DNA of 64,000 nt from Planctomycetia bacterium (GCA_005772855.1 SXIK01000173.1:1-64000); one strand, 5' to 3'. Numbered from the stretch's first letter, positions 48,846 through 58,530 are shown. Notes: generated by a model not told the origin, from the letters alone. Translations and numbers: made by a program.

Positions 48846-50143
48846 CATATTTCTTGCCGGTGAAACACTGATTCAAGATTACCGTTCGCGTCGAGCCTCA
48901 TGGGCTCGGGCGCCGAGACAACCTGGAGACCCGTCCTTGATTGGACGAGGGGCAGGCACGCCTCGGAGAGACAAACGTTCTCGAGCTCGAGGGTGTCGTG
49001 AATATGGACCAAGAGAGGCCCGCCGGGTCGTCGGGGGCAGGTCTTGATCGCGGTGAGCAAAGCCTCCAGGTCGTTTCTTGCAACCACTGGAGACCTGGCA
49101 TTGTGGGGCGTGCACGCGGTCACTGCATTGATCGTGGTGATCGGGTAGTTAACTTTCTTGATGAAGCGCTCCGGGACAAAATCGACCAGCCCCATGCCGA
49201 CCGCGTTGCCATCGCTTTCATCGCTGAGATCACAGACAATAATTCTGTAAATGGAGGGCATCCAATCCTTCCATGGGACACCCTGAAGGTACCCGCAAAC
49301 CCCGCGACCGATGATGTTCGTGTCGAGCCCAGCGCCCGAGATGTTCTTTCCCATACGGTCGCAAAGGAGGACATCGATCTCCTTGAGAGGCAAGCTTCCC
49401 ATGAGCTGCCTCGACTCCTCCAGAAGACGCGCCTCATGCTCGAAGAATCCGTCAACCGCCACGCCCTCAACCTTCGCTGTCTCGTGGTAGGCGTTCTCGA
49501 GGATCGCGAGCCCTCCCAGAATCTTTCCAGTCGAGACGATCTTGCGAGCAGCGCCCTCGATCGCGGCACCAAGACCCAGGTCAAAAATGCGGCTGTGGTA
49601 TTCCTGCGCCCCGACATACTTCCCGAGACCGATCGCGCAGATCTTCGAGAGGCCGCTCTCGATCCGGCCCTTGTAATCCGTGTGCGGCTTGACTCGGTTC
49701 ATGAGAATGATGCCGTCCGAATTCCACGCCGCCTCCGCAATGAAGACCTCGATCCCCTCGCTCGTGCGCCCGAGGCTCCGCGTCTGCATCTGATCCCGGA
49801 TCGGCGCGCCCATCGACTGTTCCGTGACGCCGTAGTGCGCAATCAAGTGCCGCTGCCCTTCCGCCACCGCACCGCCATGGCTTCCCATTGCAGGGATAAC
49901 AAAAGGCCGCGCATCACGACTCTTCAAGAACTCGACGGCCGCCTTCGTCATTTCGGCAATGCCGGCGATGCCTCGACTGCCGACCGTGACACCGATCTCG
50001 GCACCCGGCTGGATCGTGCCCCTCGGGAAGAGCTTCTCGAGCTCGGCTTTCACGGCCTGGCTCAGGTCGATGACGCGTGGACGGGGAAAGCGCTGACGCG
50101 CAAGGAACATTCGGGGGAGGCTGTCGGCGTTTGTTGGCATCAA
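48845..50143 (-). CDS. DUF2088/LarA-like (nickel-dependent lactate racemase superfamily) protein
   Basis: VTVGSRGIAGIAEMTKAAVEFLKSRDARPFVIPAMGSHGGAVAEGQ, MNRVKPHTDYKG, MGKNISGAGLDTNIIGR. Confidence 0.82.
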   Translation of the reverse strand: MMPTNADSLPRMFLARQRFPRPRVIDLSQAVKAELEKLFPRGTIQPGAEIGVTVGSRGIAGIAEMTKAAVEFLKSRDARPFVIPAMGSHGGAVAEGQRHLIAHYGVTEQSMGAPIRDQMQTRSLGRTSEGIEVFIAEAAWNSDGIILMNRVKPHTDYKGRIESGLSKICAIGLGKYVGAQEYHSRIFDLGLGAAIEGAARKIVSTGKILGGLAILENAYHETAKVEGVAVDGFFEHEARLLEESRQLMGSLPLKEIDVLLCDRMGKNISGAGLDTNIIGRGVCGYLQGVPWKDWMPSIYRIIVCDLSDESDGNAVGMGLVDFVPERFIKKVNYPITTINAVTACTPHNARSPVVARNDLEALLTAIKTCPRRPGGPLLVHIHDTLELENVCLSEACLPLVQSRTGLQVVSAPEPMRLDANGNLESVFHRQEI

Positions 50144-50440
50144 GTCACCATGCTACGGAGGCTCTTGCGTGCTTTCTATCTATGTATGTCGGCCCTTGCC
50201 GAGGTCTTCCTTGGCAATCTGCTCAAGAGTTGGAGGACGTTCTTTTTCTGACTGTTCGGCACGGTCTTCTCGTCTGAATCAAGCTCCTGAAGCGCCAGAA
50301 TGCTTCAATACTACGAAGCTTACCCGCGGGATACCACAGGGTACCCCAACAGCCCTTCCAACCAGCACGCGCAGCACAATTGCGAGTGATTCCCGCGAAT
50401 GCAGCAGCAGAGACCTTCCTGCTGCCATCGCCTCGGGCGA

Positions 50441-51097
50441 TTAGCCCGACACCAGCCAAACGACGGGGCGTCGCACCGTGACGCTCTCTATCTCCGCTGG
50501 CACCTGAACTTCGTAGTCAGCGAGGCGCTCGAGGCCCGCCTCGGGCAGGTACGCGCGACCGGGATCTCCCACCAGGACGATGGCGCCACGACGTGCGGCC
50601 TCGCGAACCCACGACGCAACTTGAGCCGACATCGCTCGTGCATAGAAGAGGTCTCCCGCCAGGACGACGTCGATTGGCGGCACCGGTGGCTCGCTCGTGA
50701 GACGGTCCCGCGTCTCAAGCTCGATCACGAGGCCATTGGCCTCGGCGTTGAGACCCGCCATTCGGATCGCCCAGGGGTCGATGTCGTTTGCAATCACTTG
50801 AAACGCACCCGCGCGAGCGGCCGCAAGCGCCGCAAGCCCGTTTCCACAGCCCAGGTCAAGCGTTCGCTTGCCCGCCACAAGCCCCGCATGATCCAGAAGA
50901 TAACGTGCGAGGGCCTGGCTTCCCGCCCAGGTGTAGGCCCAGTAAGGTGGCTCGACCGTGTGTCCCAGGAGCCTCTCGGCATCCTCCCATATCGGTACAA
51001 GTTGGCACGACTCGCGAATCAGGAGCTCGGGGCAAAGCGGCGGATGACACAGGCGGGTATACCTCCGCACCAACTCGCCAAAGGCGTCTTCACTCAT
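50441..51097 (-). CDS. Class I SAM-dependent methyltransferase (PrmA/ETFB-lysine methyltransferase-like)
   Basis: PPYWAYTWAGSQALARYLLDH, TLDLGCGNGLAALAAARAGA, DIDPWAIRMAGLNAEANG, VVLAGDLFY. Confidence 0.88.
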   Translation of the reverse strand: MSEDAFGELVRRYTRLCHPPLCPELLIRESCQLVPIWEDAERLLGHTVEPPYWAYTWAGSQALARYLLDHAGLVAGKRTLDLGCGNGLAALAAARAGAFQVIANDIDPWAIRMAGLNAEANGLVIELETRDRLTSEPPVPPIDVVLAGDLFYARAMSAQVASWVREAARRGAIVLVGDPGRAYLPEAGLERLADYEVQVPAEIESVTVRRPVVWLVSG

Positions 51098-51199
51098 GGG
51101 ACCGATCGTACCTGCGAAATTCAGAAGGCTCCTGGCTCAAATCGGAATCGCCTCTTTAAGGACCACAGGGCCACGAACTGCGCAGGATCTTGGACCTTC

Positions 51200-52186
51200 C
51201 TATCGCCCCTCGTCGATTCCCTTGGGATTCTCTTCTGTGATCTCAAGGAGGTAGCCCGATGGATCCTTGGTGACAAAATACCTCCGTCCCTTCGAGGCAA
51301 GCTCGGCATCCACTATCGACGCGTTCATGGCCACGGCATTGTCGTAATGTCGGTCGAAGTCGGAGACATGGAACACAAAAATAGCGCCCCACCCGAGGCA
51401 TGACGGCGCCGGCCCGAGAAGGTAAGGATCACTCGCACGAGTCTTGTGGCGGCCATGGATCGCAAAGTGGATCCCATCAAACTCAAACTCTGCATAGCCA
51501 CCACTGACCTGGTTCACGCGGACAGGGTCGACTCCGAGCAGTCCACGATAAAAAGCCTCGGAAGCAGCCGGATCCCGGGAGGCCAGCATGATAAGCCCCA
51601 GGCGAGGCCTGGGCAACGGCACGTGAAGATTCGCTTTCGAGAGTCGGCTCAAGATCTCCGACTGCGTCCGCTCCAGCCGGGCCAGGTTAGTGAAAAGGTC
51701 CCTCTCTCTCAGCCGTTCGTCAAACTCTGCCTCACAGGCCGCCAGAAGGTTACGAGAGAGGTTGATGAATCCGCGCAACTCGGAGCGCACGCTGGCATCG
51801 TTCCATACCTCTCGAAGGAACACTCCCGCATCCGGCCTCGATTGCCACAGCCGGCCATAGCGGGCCACGTATTCACGGGCCGCGAGCGGCTCACCGTCAG
51901 CGCCTGCGTACCAGATCCGCTGCACATGAAACTCCTCGCCCAGGAGGAGTGGCGCAATGTAGAGGTTCGCGAAGAATCCGGCCCGCAGGAGTGCGACGGC
52001 CCGCGGAATCTGGGACTTCTCGATCGCCTCCAGCGCAGAGTTGAAAAGCTCGTAAGGATTCTGTGTTTCGGATTGCAATTGTGAGACGTACGCCGCCTTC
52101 CCGTGATTTGACCCCGAGCCCACGAGCACAGTATATCTAACATGCTTGAGAAGAAAGAAGGACAAGCCCGCCAAAAGAGAGACCAT
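51200..52186 (-). CDS. VOC/glyoxalase-like domain protein with an unrelated N-terminal domain
   Basis: C-terminal IMLASRDPAASEAFYRGLLGVDPVRVNQVSGGYAEFEFDGIHFAIHG...IFVFHVSDFDRHYDNAV..RYFVTKDPSGYLLEITEEN. N-terminal ~185 aa unassigned. Confidence 0.8.
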   Translation of the reverse strand: MVSLLAGLSFFLLKHVRYTVLVGSGSNHGKAAYVSQLQSETQNPYELFNSALEAIEKSQIPRAVALLRAGFFANLYIAPLLLGEEFHVQRIWYAGADGEPLAAREYVARYGRLWQSRPDAGVFLREVWNDASVRSELRGFINLSRNLLAACEAEFDERLRERDLFTNLARLERTQSEILSRLSKANLHVPLPRPRLGLIMLASRDPAASEAFYRGLLGVDPVRVNQVSGGYAEFEFDGIHFAIHGRHKTRASDPYLLGPAPSCLGWGAIFVFHVSDFDRHYDNAVAMNASIVDAELASKGRRYFVTKDPSGYLLEITEENPKGIDEGR

Positions 52187-53261
52187 CGATGCCCGGGAAA
52201 CAGGCCAGATCGGGAAGCCGCTCCTGGCCTGGTATGCCAGGAATCGCCGTTGCCTGCCCTGGAGAGATTCTCCAACGCCCTACTCCGTCTGGGTATCGGA
52301 GGTCATGCTCCAGCAGACTCGGGTGGAGACGGCAATCCCCTTCTACTGCCGATTTCTTGAGCGGTTTCCGCGGATCGAGGATCTCGCCGGGGCAGACCTT
52401 GATGAAGTCCTCACGCTCTGGTCAGGCCTGGGGTACTACCGAAGGGCTCGCTCGCTTCATGAAGGCGCAAAGATCGTGCTCGAAAGACACGGTGGAAGGT
52501 TTCCGCTGGCCGTGGAGGAAGCGCTGGAAGTGCCCGGAGTCGGCCCTTACACCGCCGGCGCAATCCTCAGCATCGCGCACAACTTGCCAGAGCCCGTTGT
52601 GGACGGAAATGTCGAGCGGGTCCTGACCCGACTCTTTCAAATTAGTGGCAATCCAAAGACGGGGCCGATAGCGAAGATGCTCCGTGGCATCGCGAGGGAA
52701 TCCATCCCGAAAGGGCGAGCAGCCGACTTCAACCAGGCGCTCATGGAGCTGGGAGCCACAGTCTGTACAGCGCTTCAGCCTGGGTGCGGCAAGTGCCCGC
52801 TCGCAGCGATCTGCCTCGCCAGAGAGCATTCCGTGGTCGACCGCTATCCAACCCCGGCGCCCAGGCCAGTAACCGTGAACGTCTCCCTTCATGCTGCCGT
52901 CGTTCGAAACCAGGACGAATACCTGATCGAGAGAGTCACGCAGGGGCCCTGCCTGCGGGGGCTCTGGCTATTTCCTCTGGCAAGAGGCGAGGCGGAAGCC
53001 AACAAACCTTCAGTATCGCTCCTGGAGAGGCTGCGGCAGTGCCTTGGGGTCTCGCCGCGTTTCACTGGCCCTCTGGGAAGAGTTCGCCACTCGATCACGT
53101 TCCGCAGAATACAGATCGAGATTTTCTGCTTCGAGTTGAGGGGCTCGAAGGGCAAGTCCTCTTCCGAGCATCTCAAGTGGGCCCGCCTCGACCTGCTGGG
53201 CAAGTCGGTGCCGGTTTCGTCAGTCGCGCTGAAGATGGCCCGGCTGCTCGAGGTGCGTTGA
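52146..53261 (+). CDS. mutY: A/G-specific adenine glycosylase
   Basis: WVSEVMLQQTRVETAIPFY, LWSGLGYYRRARSLH, EVPGVGPYTAGAILS, FeS cluster CTALQPGCGKCPLAAIC, NUDIX-like C-terminus. Confidence 0.96.
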   Translation: MRRKKDKPAKRETIDARETGQIGKPLLAWYARNRRCLPWRDSPTPYSVWVSEVMLQQTRVETAIPFYCRFLERFPRIEDLAGADLDEVLTLWSGLGYYRRARSLHEGAKIVLERHGGRFPLAVEEALEVPGVGPYTAGAILSIAHNLPEPVVDGNVERVLTRLFQISGNPKTGPIAKMLRGIARESIPKGRAADFNQALMELGATVCTALQPGCGKCPLAAICLAREHSVVDRYPTPAPRPVTVNVSLHAAVVRNQDEYLIERVTQGPCLRGLWLFPLARGEAEANKPSVSLLERLRQCLGVSPRFTGPLGRVRHSITFRRIQIEIFCFELRGSKGKSSSEHLKWARLDLLGKSVPVSSVALKMARLLEVR

Positions 53262-53287
53262 ACAAGTCCTTGTTGCAGTCAACGCAG
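53254..53287 (+). terminator. Imperfect hairpin at the mutY stop
   Basis: gtgcgttgaacaag-tc-cttgttgcagtcaacgca. Confidence 0.45.
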
Positions 53288-53424
53288 GCCCCTCCGTACG
53301 CCTGACACCCGGTCCGACGGTACTCGCGACCTTGCCGCGCTGACCTCGTTGAGCAGAAGAGAGCTGATGAGGTGCCGCAAATGGAGCTTGGAAGGCTGCC
53401 GTGGGAACGGAATACATCCGCCGA

Positions 53425-53553
53425 TCAGGAAGACTTGTAAAGGACCAACAGCAGGACCAAGAGGGCCAGGGCGAGCAAGTTCCAGACCAGCATGCGGTCG
53501 AGCTCATGGGGGCCCGGGGTATTGGAGCGAGAGAGTTTGGCCAGGGAGCGCAT
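53425..53553 (-). CDS. Putative 42-aa single-TM membrane protein
   Basis: MRSLAKLSRSNTPGPHELDRMLVWNLLALALLVLLLVLYKSS; preceded on the minus strand by an unusually AT-rich tract. Confidence 0.4.
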   Translation of the reverse strand: MRSLAKLSRSNTPGPHELDRMLVWNLLALALLVLLLVLYKSS

Positions 53554-53775
53554 GAACGGCAAGAAAGCAAAACCGCATCCAATCTTTTGATTATGTGTTG
53601 TTATTATTTTAGTTGTTTTAATCGCATCTGTCCAGGCCCGCTGTGCGATTTTCGTACGTTTCTTGGCCTGAGAATCTGCCCCCACGCAACGACAAGGCAA
53701 TGATCAACTTGCGGCCGGAACAACGGCCCTGGAGGCGCCAGGATCGGGGGAAAGTCCAACGCCATGGCCCCGAGT

Positions 53776-56700
53776 CTATTTTTTCGCTCCGGGCGGCAGG
53801 TCCTTCTCCGCGTCAGGCCGGCGCATATCAGAGGGCAAGGGCGGCGCGTCGGCCCCCTTGCCCGCGTCGATGCCGATCTTGAGGATCCCGCCCGCCGTTG
53901 CGAAAGCCACCCTTGGCTTCGTCAAATCACCCGTGATCCGGACCTGAGCGAGGCCTTTTTTCACAAGAGACAAGACCTGCTCGAGGATCGGAATCTTCGT
54001 GTCGAAGATGCTCGGTTCAAGCGTCAAGTCGAGATTACCAACGAAGTCCATCTTGCCGCCGCCCTCAAGTTTCAAACCTGGGCTGCGGACGTCGATTCCG
54101 TCCTTGGGCGCGACAAACTGGCCGTCCTTGATGTTGTACTTGAGACGCACCTCGTTGAAGAAGTGTCGGCTCGAATTATCTCCAAAGATCAAGCTCAATA
54201 TTCCAAGAAAAATAGGTAGCTCAACAAGCTCTGCCTTCTCGATCAGCCCTTCGCCCGTTCCCTTGATTTCCATGAAGCTTCCCTGCTGGCCCGTGAAGGA
54301 CAACTTCCCCTTTGCGGTCCCTCTCGTACGGGGACTCTGGACGCCAAAGATATCCTCCGCTGCTCTGGCAAGCTCAAACCCGCTTCCCACGAAATCAGCG
54401 CCCATGTTGCGTTGACCCGAGGTTTCGACAAACATGAATCCATCCACGATTCCTCCGTAGAGGTCTCCCGAGTGGACGAGCATCTGGAACGTGTCCTCCA
54501 TCCTCTCCGGGGTCAACGTCCGGGCAATGCTGGCCGGGGGCATGTAATCGCGCCCAGGAATCCGCCCGCCTGTGCGCAAGACCGCCAGCACTGGGTGCTC
54601 GGCACCGAGAGCAAAATCGATCTCCCCTTTTGTCAAGTGCAGACGGTTAAACCAGGCCGATTCGACGTTCACTTCGCCAACAAGCTGGTGCGGCTGGTCA
54701 GCATCCTTGAAACCCACAAAGCTCCCCTTCGCGAGCATGTTATGGATATTGAGGCCAAAATCGACGGAGGCGTCTTCACTGCTCACGTCCTTGCCACTGT
54801 AAGTGATCCTGAACCACTCCGGGTGAGCGCTGTCGAAGGAGTAGGAGCCCGTCAGACGACCCTTGAAGGTGCCGCCTAGCCGCATGTTGGTCACAAAGTT
54901 CTGAAGGTGCAAGGGCAAGGCCTCGATCAGCCTCTCGTCGAACTTGAGCCTGGCGAGGTCGAAGTCGAACCCGAGAGTACGCTGCCCTCCCCCTTGAGTC
55001 AGCTTGCCGCTGAACACCACTCGCGGCGAGGATTCATCGGTCGTCGATAGATCTTCAAAGACCAGCGTGCTGTCGGCGAGAATCCGGAGCCGGCCCTTGA
55101 CGAGCGTGAGAGGGTAAGGAAAGAGCTTGTAGGCCACCGAGGCGTCAAGGACATCGAGCTCTGCAGTCACTTCCACCTCGGAGCGCTCTGTGGAATGGAT
55201 GCTTACCCCGGCTCGAACGTGGCCCTTGAAGTTGAAATCCTCTATGAGACCGCGGCTCTCCTCACTGATGGCATTCACGAGATCGTCGTCAACGGCAAGG
55301 TCGTTGCTTTCGAGCTCAACCTTGAAGATGGTGCCGCTCTGCCCATTTGCACGGGGTTTCTCAAGTTCGACCGCTCCCGCGCCCTGCAGAATTTGATCCT
55401 TGTGCTTGCCCGTAAGCGCCTCGAACGTCAGGAGACCCCGCAAGGTATCGAAGTGCACTTTGCCGGTGATGTTGTTGATCTCGTACGGGAAGTAGCGGTA
55501 ACTCATGCGAACGTTCGTTGGAACGGCGTCCACTGTGACTCGGGGCATGAGGGGCTCCGGGAGAGCTCCGTCCGGGCCGGGAGTGACTCCCACTCGAGCA
55601 TCGCGGGAGATCGTAATGACCCCGCGGGCGAATCCAACGAGCTGAAAGTCGTCCCAGATGGCGTGGACCTCCCTCGGCAACGCGGCCCGAAATTTTTCAT
55701 CCAGGGGGACGTTGTCGGCCTTGATCACAATCTCGATGTCGCCATGGGGCGAAAGTGCCGCGCCTCGACCCGCCACGGAGGCAACGATCGGACCATTCTT
55801 CCCGACGATCGGGTGCTCGATCGTCACACGCCCTTTTTCAATGAGGACCTCGCCCCGCACATCACTGACGACGTACGGGAATTTTTGGTAAATAAACTGC
55901 ACGCCTTCGAAGCGCACGGAAGCCAACACGTCTTCAGGCCGCGGCGGAAACACTCGGCAGTCCTTCACCGCCAAACTCAAGCTGACAGGCCCGTCGACCC
56001 TGTACTCCTCCAGAATTGCACGTACCCTGGGTGGGACAGCTTCGCGAGTGCGATGGTCAAGCTGGAATGAATCGATCTTGAGGCCGAGACTCCAGACAGC
56101 GAGCTTGAAGGATTCCTGGATCGAAAGCCAGGGGCCCATGAACTCGGCCTTGCCGGTCAGCGTGACGCGGCCACCGCCCAGAGAGCCTTCAAGCTCCTCG
56201 ATGACGATACCGCGCTCAGTGAGGGTCGCCTTCCCCTGCAATCCGCGCAGAGCGTAAGGTACGAAAGGAGGGCGCAGCTCGGCACGAAGCAGCTCAACCG
56301 TCACGAAGATTGGCACCAGCCCGCCCTTCGTGTCCCACCGGACTCTGCCGGCGACGTCCAAGTAGCCCTGCAAACCCAGTTTCTCGATTTCTCCCGCCAC
56401 CTGGGTCGGCAAGTGAGCGGAAAGCGGCGCCGAGAGATCAAGCTTCGATCCGGCGACATCCAGACGCAGCACGGGCCCGTCCTTCTCGAATTCGGCACTC
56501 CCCTGCACCTCAAGCTTGCGGGCAAATGAGGTTCGGAACTGCGCCTTGAGCTTGAGGACTCCGGGACCAGAGCGACGGACATGCGCATAGATTTCATCAA
56601 GACTCTGCTCGACAGGTGGTCCAGTCGCACGCTCGTCCGCGTAAAAAACCCTACCGTCCTCCACGACGATGCTGGGAAAGCCAGGGAAGTCCGTGCGTCC

Positions 56701-57162
56701 CGCGTCCTCCGGAGCTCTTCCGTCCCCGGCCGACAGGGCGCCTGTGGCCAGGAGACCCTCGAAGCTCCAACTGCCATCCCGCCCTCTCCTCACCCGCACG
56801 ACAGGCGACGTGATCTCAATCCGACTGACTTCAAAACGGCCTCGAACAAGGCTCGAGAAGCTGGGCACAAACCGCACAGATGGCACCTCGAGGATCTCAG
56901 TGCCTTCAAGACTCTCTGGTGCGCTTCCCTCCGCCGGCGGTGGATAGACGCGCAAGTTACGGATCTCGGCGCCACGGTCCCAGCTGAGGACAAGGGAAGA
57001 GAAGGCAAAGGGGCCTCGCAGCACCTTCGAGAGCCCCTCGCCAAGGTGGGCCTCGAGCGTCTCGGGTCGGAGGGCCAGGTAAAGATTCACCAGAAAACCA
57101 CCCACCGAGATCAACACGATCACAGCGACAGCCCGAAGCACGCGCAGCCTGCGGCGTCTCAT
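53776..57162 (-). CDS. AsmA/TamB/YhdP-like large periplasmic-domain protein
   Basis: N-terminal TM (VAVIVLISVGGFLVNLYLAL), 1128 aa of repetitive beta-rich sequence, C-terminal AsmA-like region (GTAKGKLSFTGQQGSFMEIKGTGEGLIEKAELVELPIFLGILSL). Confidence 0.82.
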   Translation of the reverse strand: MRRRRLRVLRAVAVIVLISVGGFLVNLYLALRPETLEAHLGEGLSKVLRGPFAFSSLVLSWDRGAEIRNLRVYPPPAEGSAPESLEGTEILEVPSVRFVPSFSSLVRGRFEVSRIEITSPVVRVRRGRDGSWSFEGLLATGALSAGDGRAPEDAGRTDFPGFPSIVVEDGRVFYADERATGPPVEQSLDEIYAHVRRSGPGVLKLKAQFRTSFARKLEVQGSAEFEKDGPVLRLDVAGSKLDLSAPLSAHLPTQVAGEIEKLGLQGYLDVAGRVRWDTKGGLVPIFVTVELLRAELRPPFVPYALRGLQGKATLTERGIVIEELEGSLGGGRVTLTGKAEFMGPWLSIQESFKLAVWSLGLKIDSFQLDHRTREAVPPRVRAILEEYRVDGPVSLSLAVKDCRVFPPRPEDVLASVRFEGVQFIYQKFPYVVSDVRGEVLIEKGRVTIEHPIVGKNGPIVASVAGRGAALSPHGDIEIVIKADNVPLDEKFRAALPREVHAIWDDFQLVGFARGVITISRDARVGVTPGPDGALPEPLMPRVTVDAVPTNVRMSYRYFPYEINNITGKVHFDTLRGLLTFEALTGKHKDQILQGAGAVELEKPRANGQSGTIFKVELESNDLAVDDDLVNAISEESRGLIEDFNFKGHVRAGVSIHSTERSEVEVTAELDVLDASVAYKLFPYPLTLVKGRLRILADSTLVFEDLSTTDESSPRVVFSGKLTQGGGQRTLGFDFDLARLKFDERLIEALPLHLQNFVTNMRLGGTFKGRLTGSYSFDSAHPEWFRITYSGKDVSSEDASVDFGLNIHNMLAKGSFVGFKDADQPHQLVGEVNVESAWFNRLHLTKGEIDFALGAEHPVLAVLRTGGRIPGRDYMPPASIARTLTPERMEDTFQMLVHSGDLYGGIVDGFMFVETSGQRNMGADFVGSGFELARAAEDIFGVQSPRTRGTAKGKLSFTGQQGSFMEIKGTGEGLIEKAELVELPIFLGILSLIFGDNSSRHFFNEVRLKYNIKDGQFVAPKDGIDVRSPGLKLEGGGKMDFVGNLDLTLEPSIFDTKIPILEQVLSLVKKGLAQVRITGDLTKPRVAFATAGGILKIGIDAGKGADAPPLPSDMRRPDAEKDLPPGAKK

Positions 57163-57911
57163 GGCTCGCCCCGATCCGCGAGCTTCCGCTCGGCCTCGGT
57201 GGCTCGCAGGTACCTGGGCTCGAGTCGGTGGACAGCCTCGGAATCAAAGCAAGCCGTTGCCGCACGCTCAAGCGCGATCTCGCCAAGGACGCGGGCTTGG
57301 GGGAGATCCCAGCCCGGGTCTCCTCGGTAGAAGGAGCAAGTCTCAATCTTCTCGAGAAACGCAACTGCGCCCTCGCCAATAACGCAGGCATCCGGGAGAG
57401 AGCCAGCGTGGTCCTCTCGAAGAATCCGGAGGATGGCCGAAGGCTCGTCCGCGGCGTCCTCGAATCTTCGTTGCAGAGTATTGAATGGGGATCGCCCCTG
57501 GGAGGGTGTCGAGGGCTCGATCAAGTCGAAGAGCCCCCAAAAAAAAGCCCCCTGCCTTGCATCGAGCACGACAAGGCAGGAATGTGCACGTCCCTTGCCT
57601 GCAACGTTCGCTGCACAGACCAGGAGTGAGGACTCAGTGACCACCGGAATCTCAAGTGCATAGGCCAGGCTCTTCGCGGCCGTGACTCCGACACGAATAC
57701 CGGTGAAGCTTCCCGGGCCAATGCTTACTGCGATGGCCGAGAGTTCCTTGACGCCTCGCCCGGTCTCCCGCAGGAGATGGTCAATGCGAGCGGTAATCTC
57801 CCTGCCATGGATCAAGCCATCGGGGAAAACTTCCTCCCGCAGGCATCCAGTCTCGTCGCAGAGGGCGACGCTGCCCCGACGGCTGGAAGTCTCAATGGAT
57901 AGAAGGAGCAT
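57159..57911 (-). CDS. tsaB: tRNA threonylcarbamoyladenosine biosynthesis protein TsaB
   Basis: MLLLSIETSSRRGSVALCDE, IAVSIGPGSFTGIRVGVTAAKSLAYALEIPVV, LDARQGAFFWGLFD. 4-bp overlap with the next gene. Confidence 0.94.
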   Translation of the reverse strand: MLLLSIETSSRRGSVALCDETGCLREEVFPDGLIHGREITARIDHLLRETGRGVKELSAIAVSIGPGSFTGIRVGVTAAKSLAYALEIPVVTESSLLVCAANVAGKGRAHSCLVVLDARQGAFFWGLFDLIEPSTPSQGRSPFNTLQRRFEDAADEPSAILRILREDHAGSLPDACVIGEGAVAFLEKIETCSFYRGDPGWDLPQARVLGEIALERAATACFDSEAVHRLEPRYLRATEAERKLADRGEP

Positions 57912-57920
57912 ACGTGTCGA

Positions 57921-58406
57921 CTAACGGCTTTGAGAGGGAGCCTTGCGGGCCTCCCGCAGCGACAGGAGACAGTCAGTAAAGAGACGAGCGTCCTCGGCGT
58001 TCAAGAACAAGATCTTGTCCACGCGCTGGTCCCGGGGTCCCCAGATGAAGACGTTGTTATTCTCGTAAATCTCTACCCTGGCCACGTTGGCAAAATAGAT
58101 ACGGTTTTCGTTGTGGGCAGTGATGACGTTGTAGAAAGGCCCAAGATAGGACTCGTTCCACGAGTACTGAAGGTAGCTCTCGGTGATGTCCACGATCGTG
58201 ATGGGCCGGTTCGATGCCCGGGTCAAGACCTCGGAGGTCAACCCGCGGACCTCTGCCAGGCCCCGGGCGTCCACCAGTGAGACGTTGGGCTCGTGGGGAA
58301 CCACGGCGATACAGCCTCCAGGAAAGAAGGCCGTTAGCGCCAGGAAAAGTCGGACGACACATCGGGCGCAAACAGGTCTCTTCGGCATCCTTTCAGCTCC
58401 TTTCAA
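57921..58406 (-). CDS. Hypothetical lipoprotein
   Basis: FLALTAFFPGGCIAVVPHEPN lipobox; 161 aa. Confidence 0.7.
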   Translation of the reverse strand: MKGAERMPKRPVCARCVVRLFLALTAFFPGGCIAVVPHEPNVSLVDARGLAEVRGLTSEVLTRASNRPITIVDITESYLQYSWNESYLGPFYNVITAHNENRIYFANVARVEIYENNNVFIWGPRDQRVDKILFLNAEDARLFTDCLLSLREARKAPSQSR

Positions 58407-58424
58407 GAAAGTCGCTCACAGTCC

Positions 58425-58530
58425 AGACTCCTCGCCGGGGAGGTCGACCTCCCCGGCACCGGGGCGCCTCCCGCGCCGATGGTTGGGGAGCCTTGGTCAA
58501 GATGTCCCAATCATGGCCGCGCGGAGTATA
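58425..58530 (+). repeat. Dispersed hairpin element, copy C
   Basis: gactcctcgccggggaggtcgacctccccggcaccggggcgcctcccgcgccgatggttggggagccttggtcaagatgtcccaatcatggccgcgcggagtata. Confidence 0.72.

Noticed and set aside
48941-50251. 436-aa plus-strand ORF opposite the LarA-like gene
   Set aside because: Antisense shadow of a conserved CDS.
53254-53275. GTTGAACAAGTCC match between the mutY end and the TIR of the 23846..24130 element
   Set aside because: Only 13 bp shared, partly in the mutY stop region and explained by a local hairpin; not enough to call another copy.
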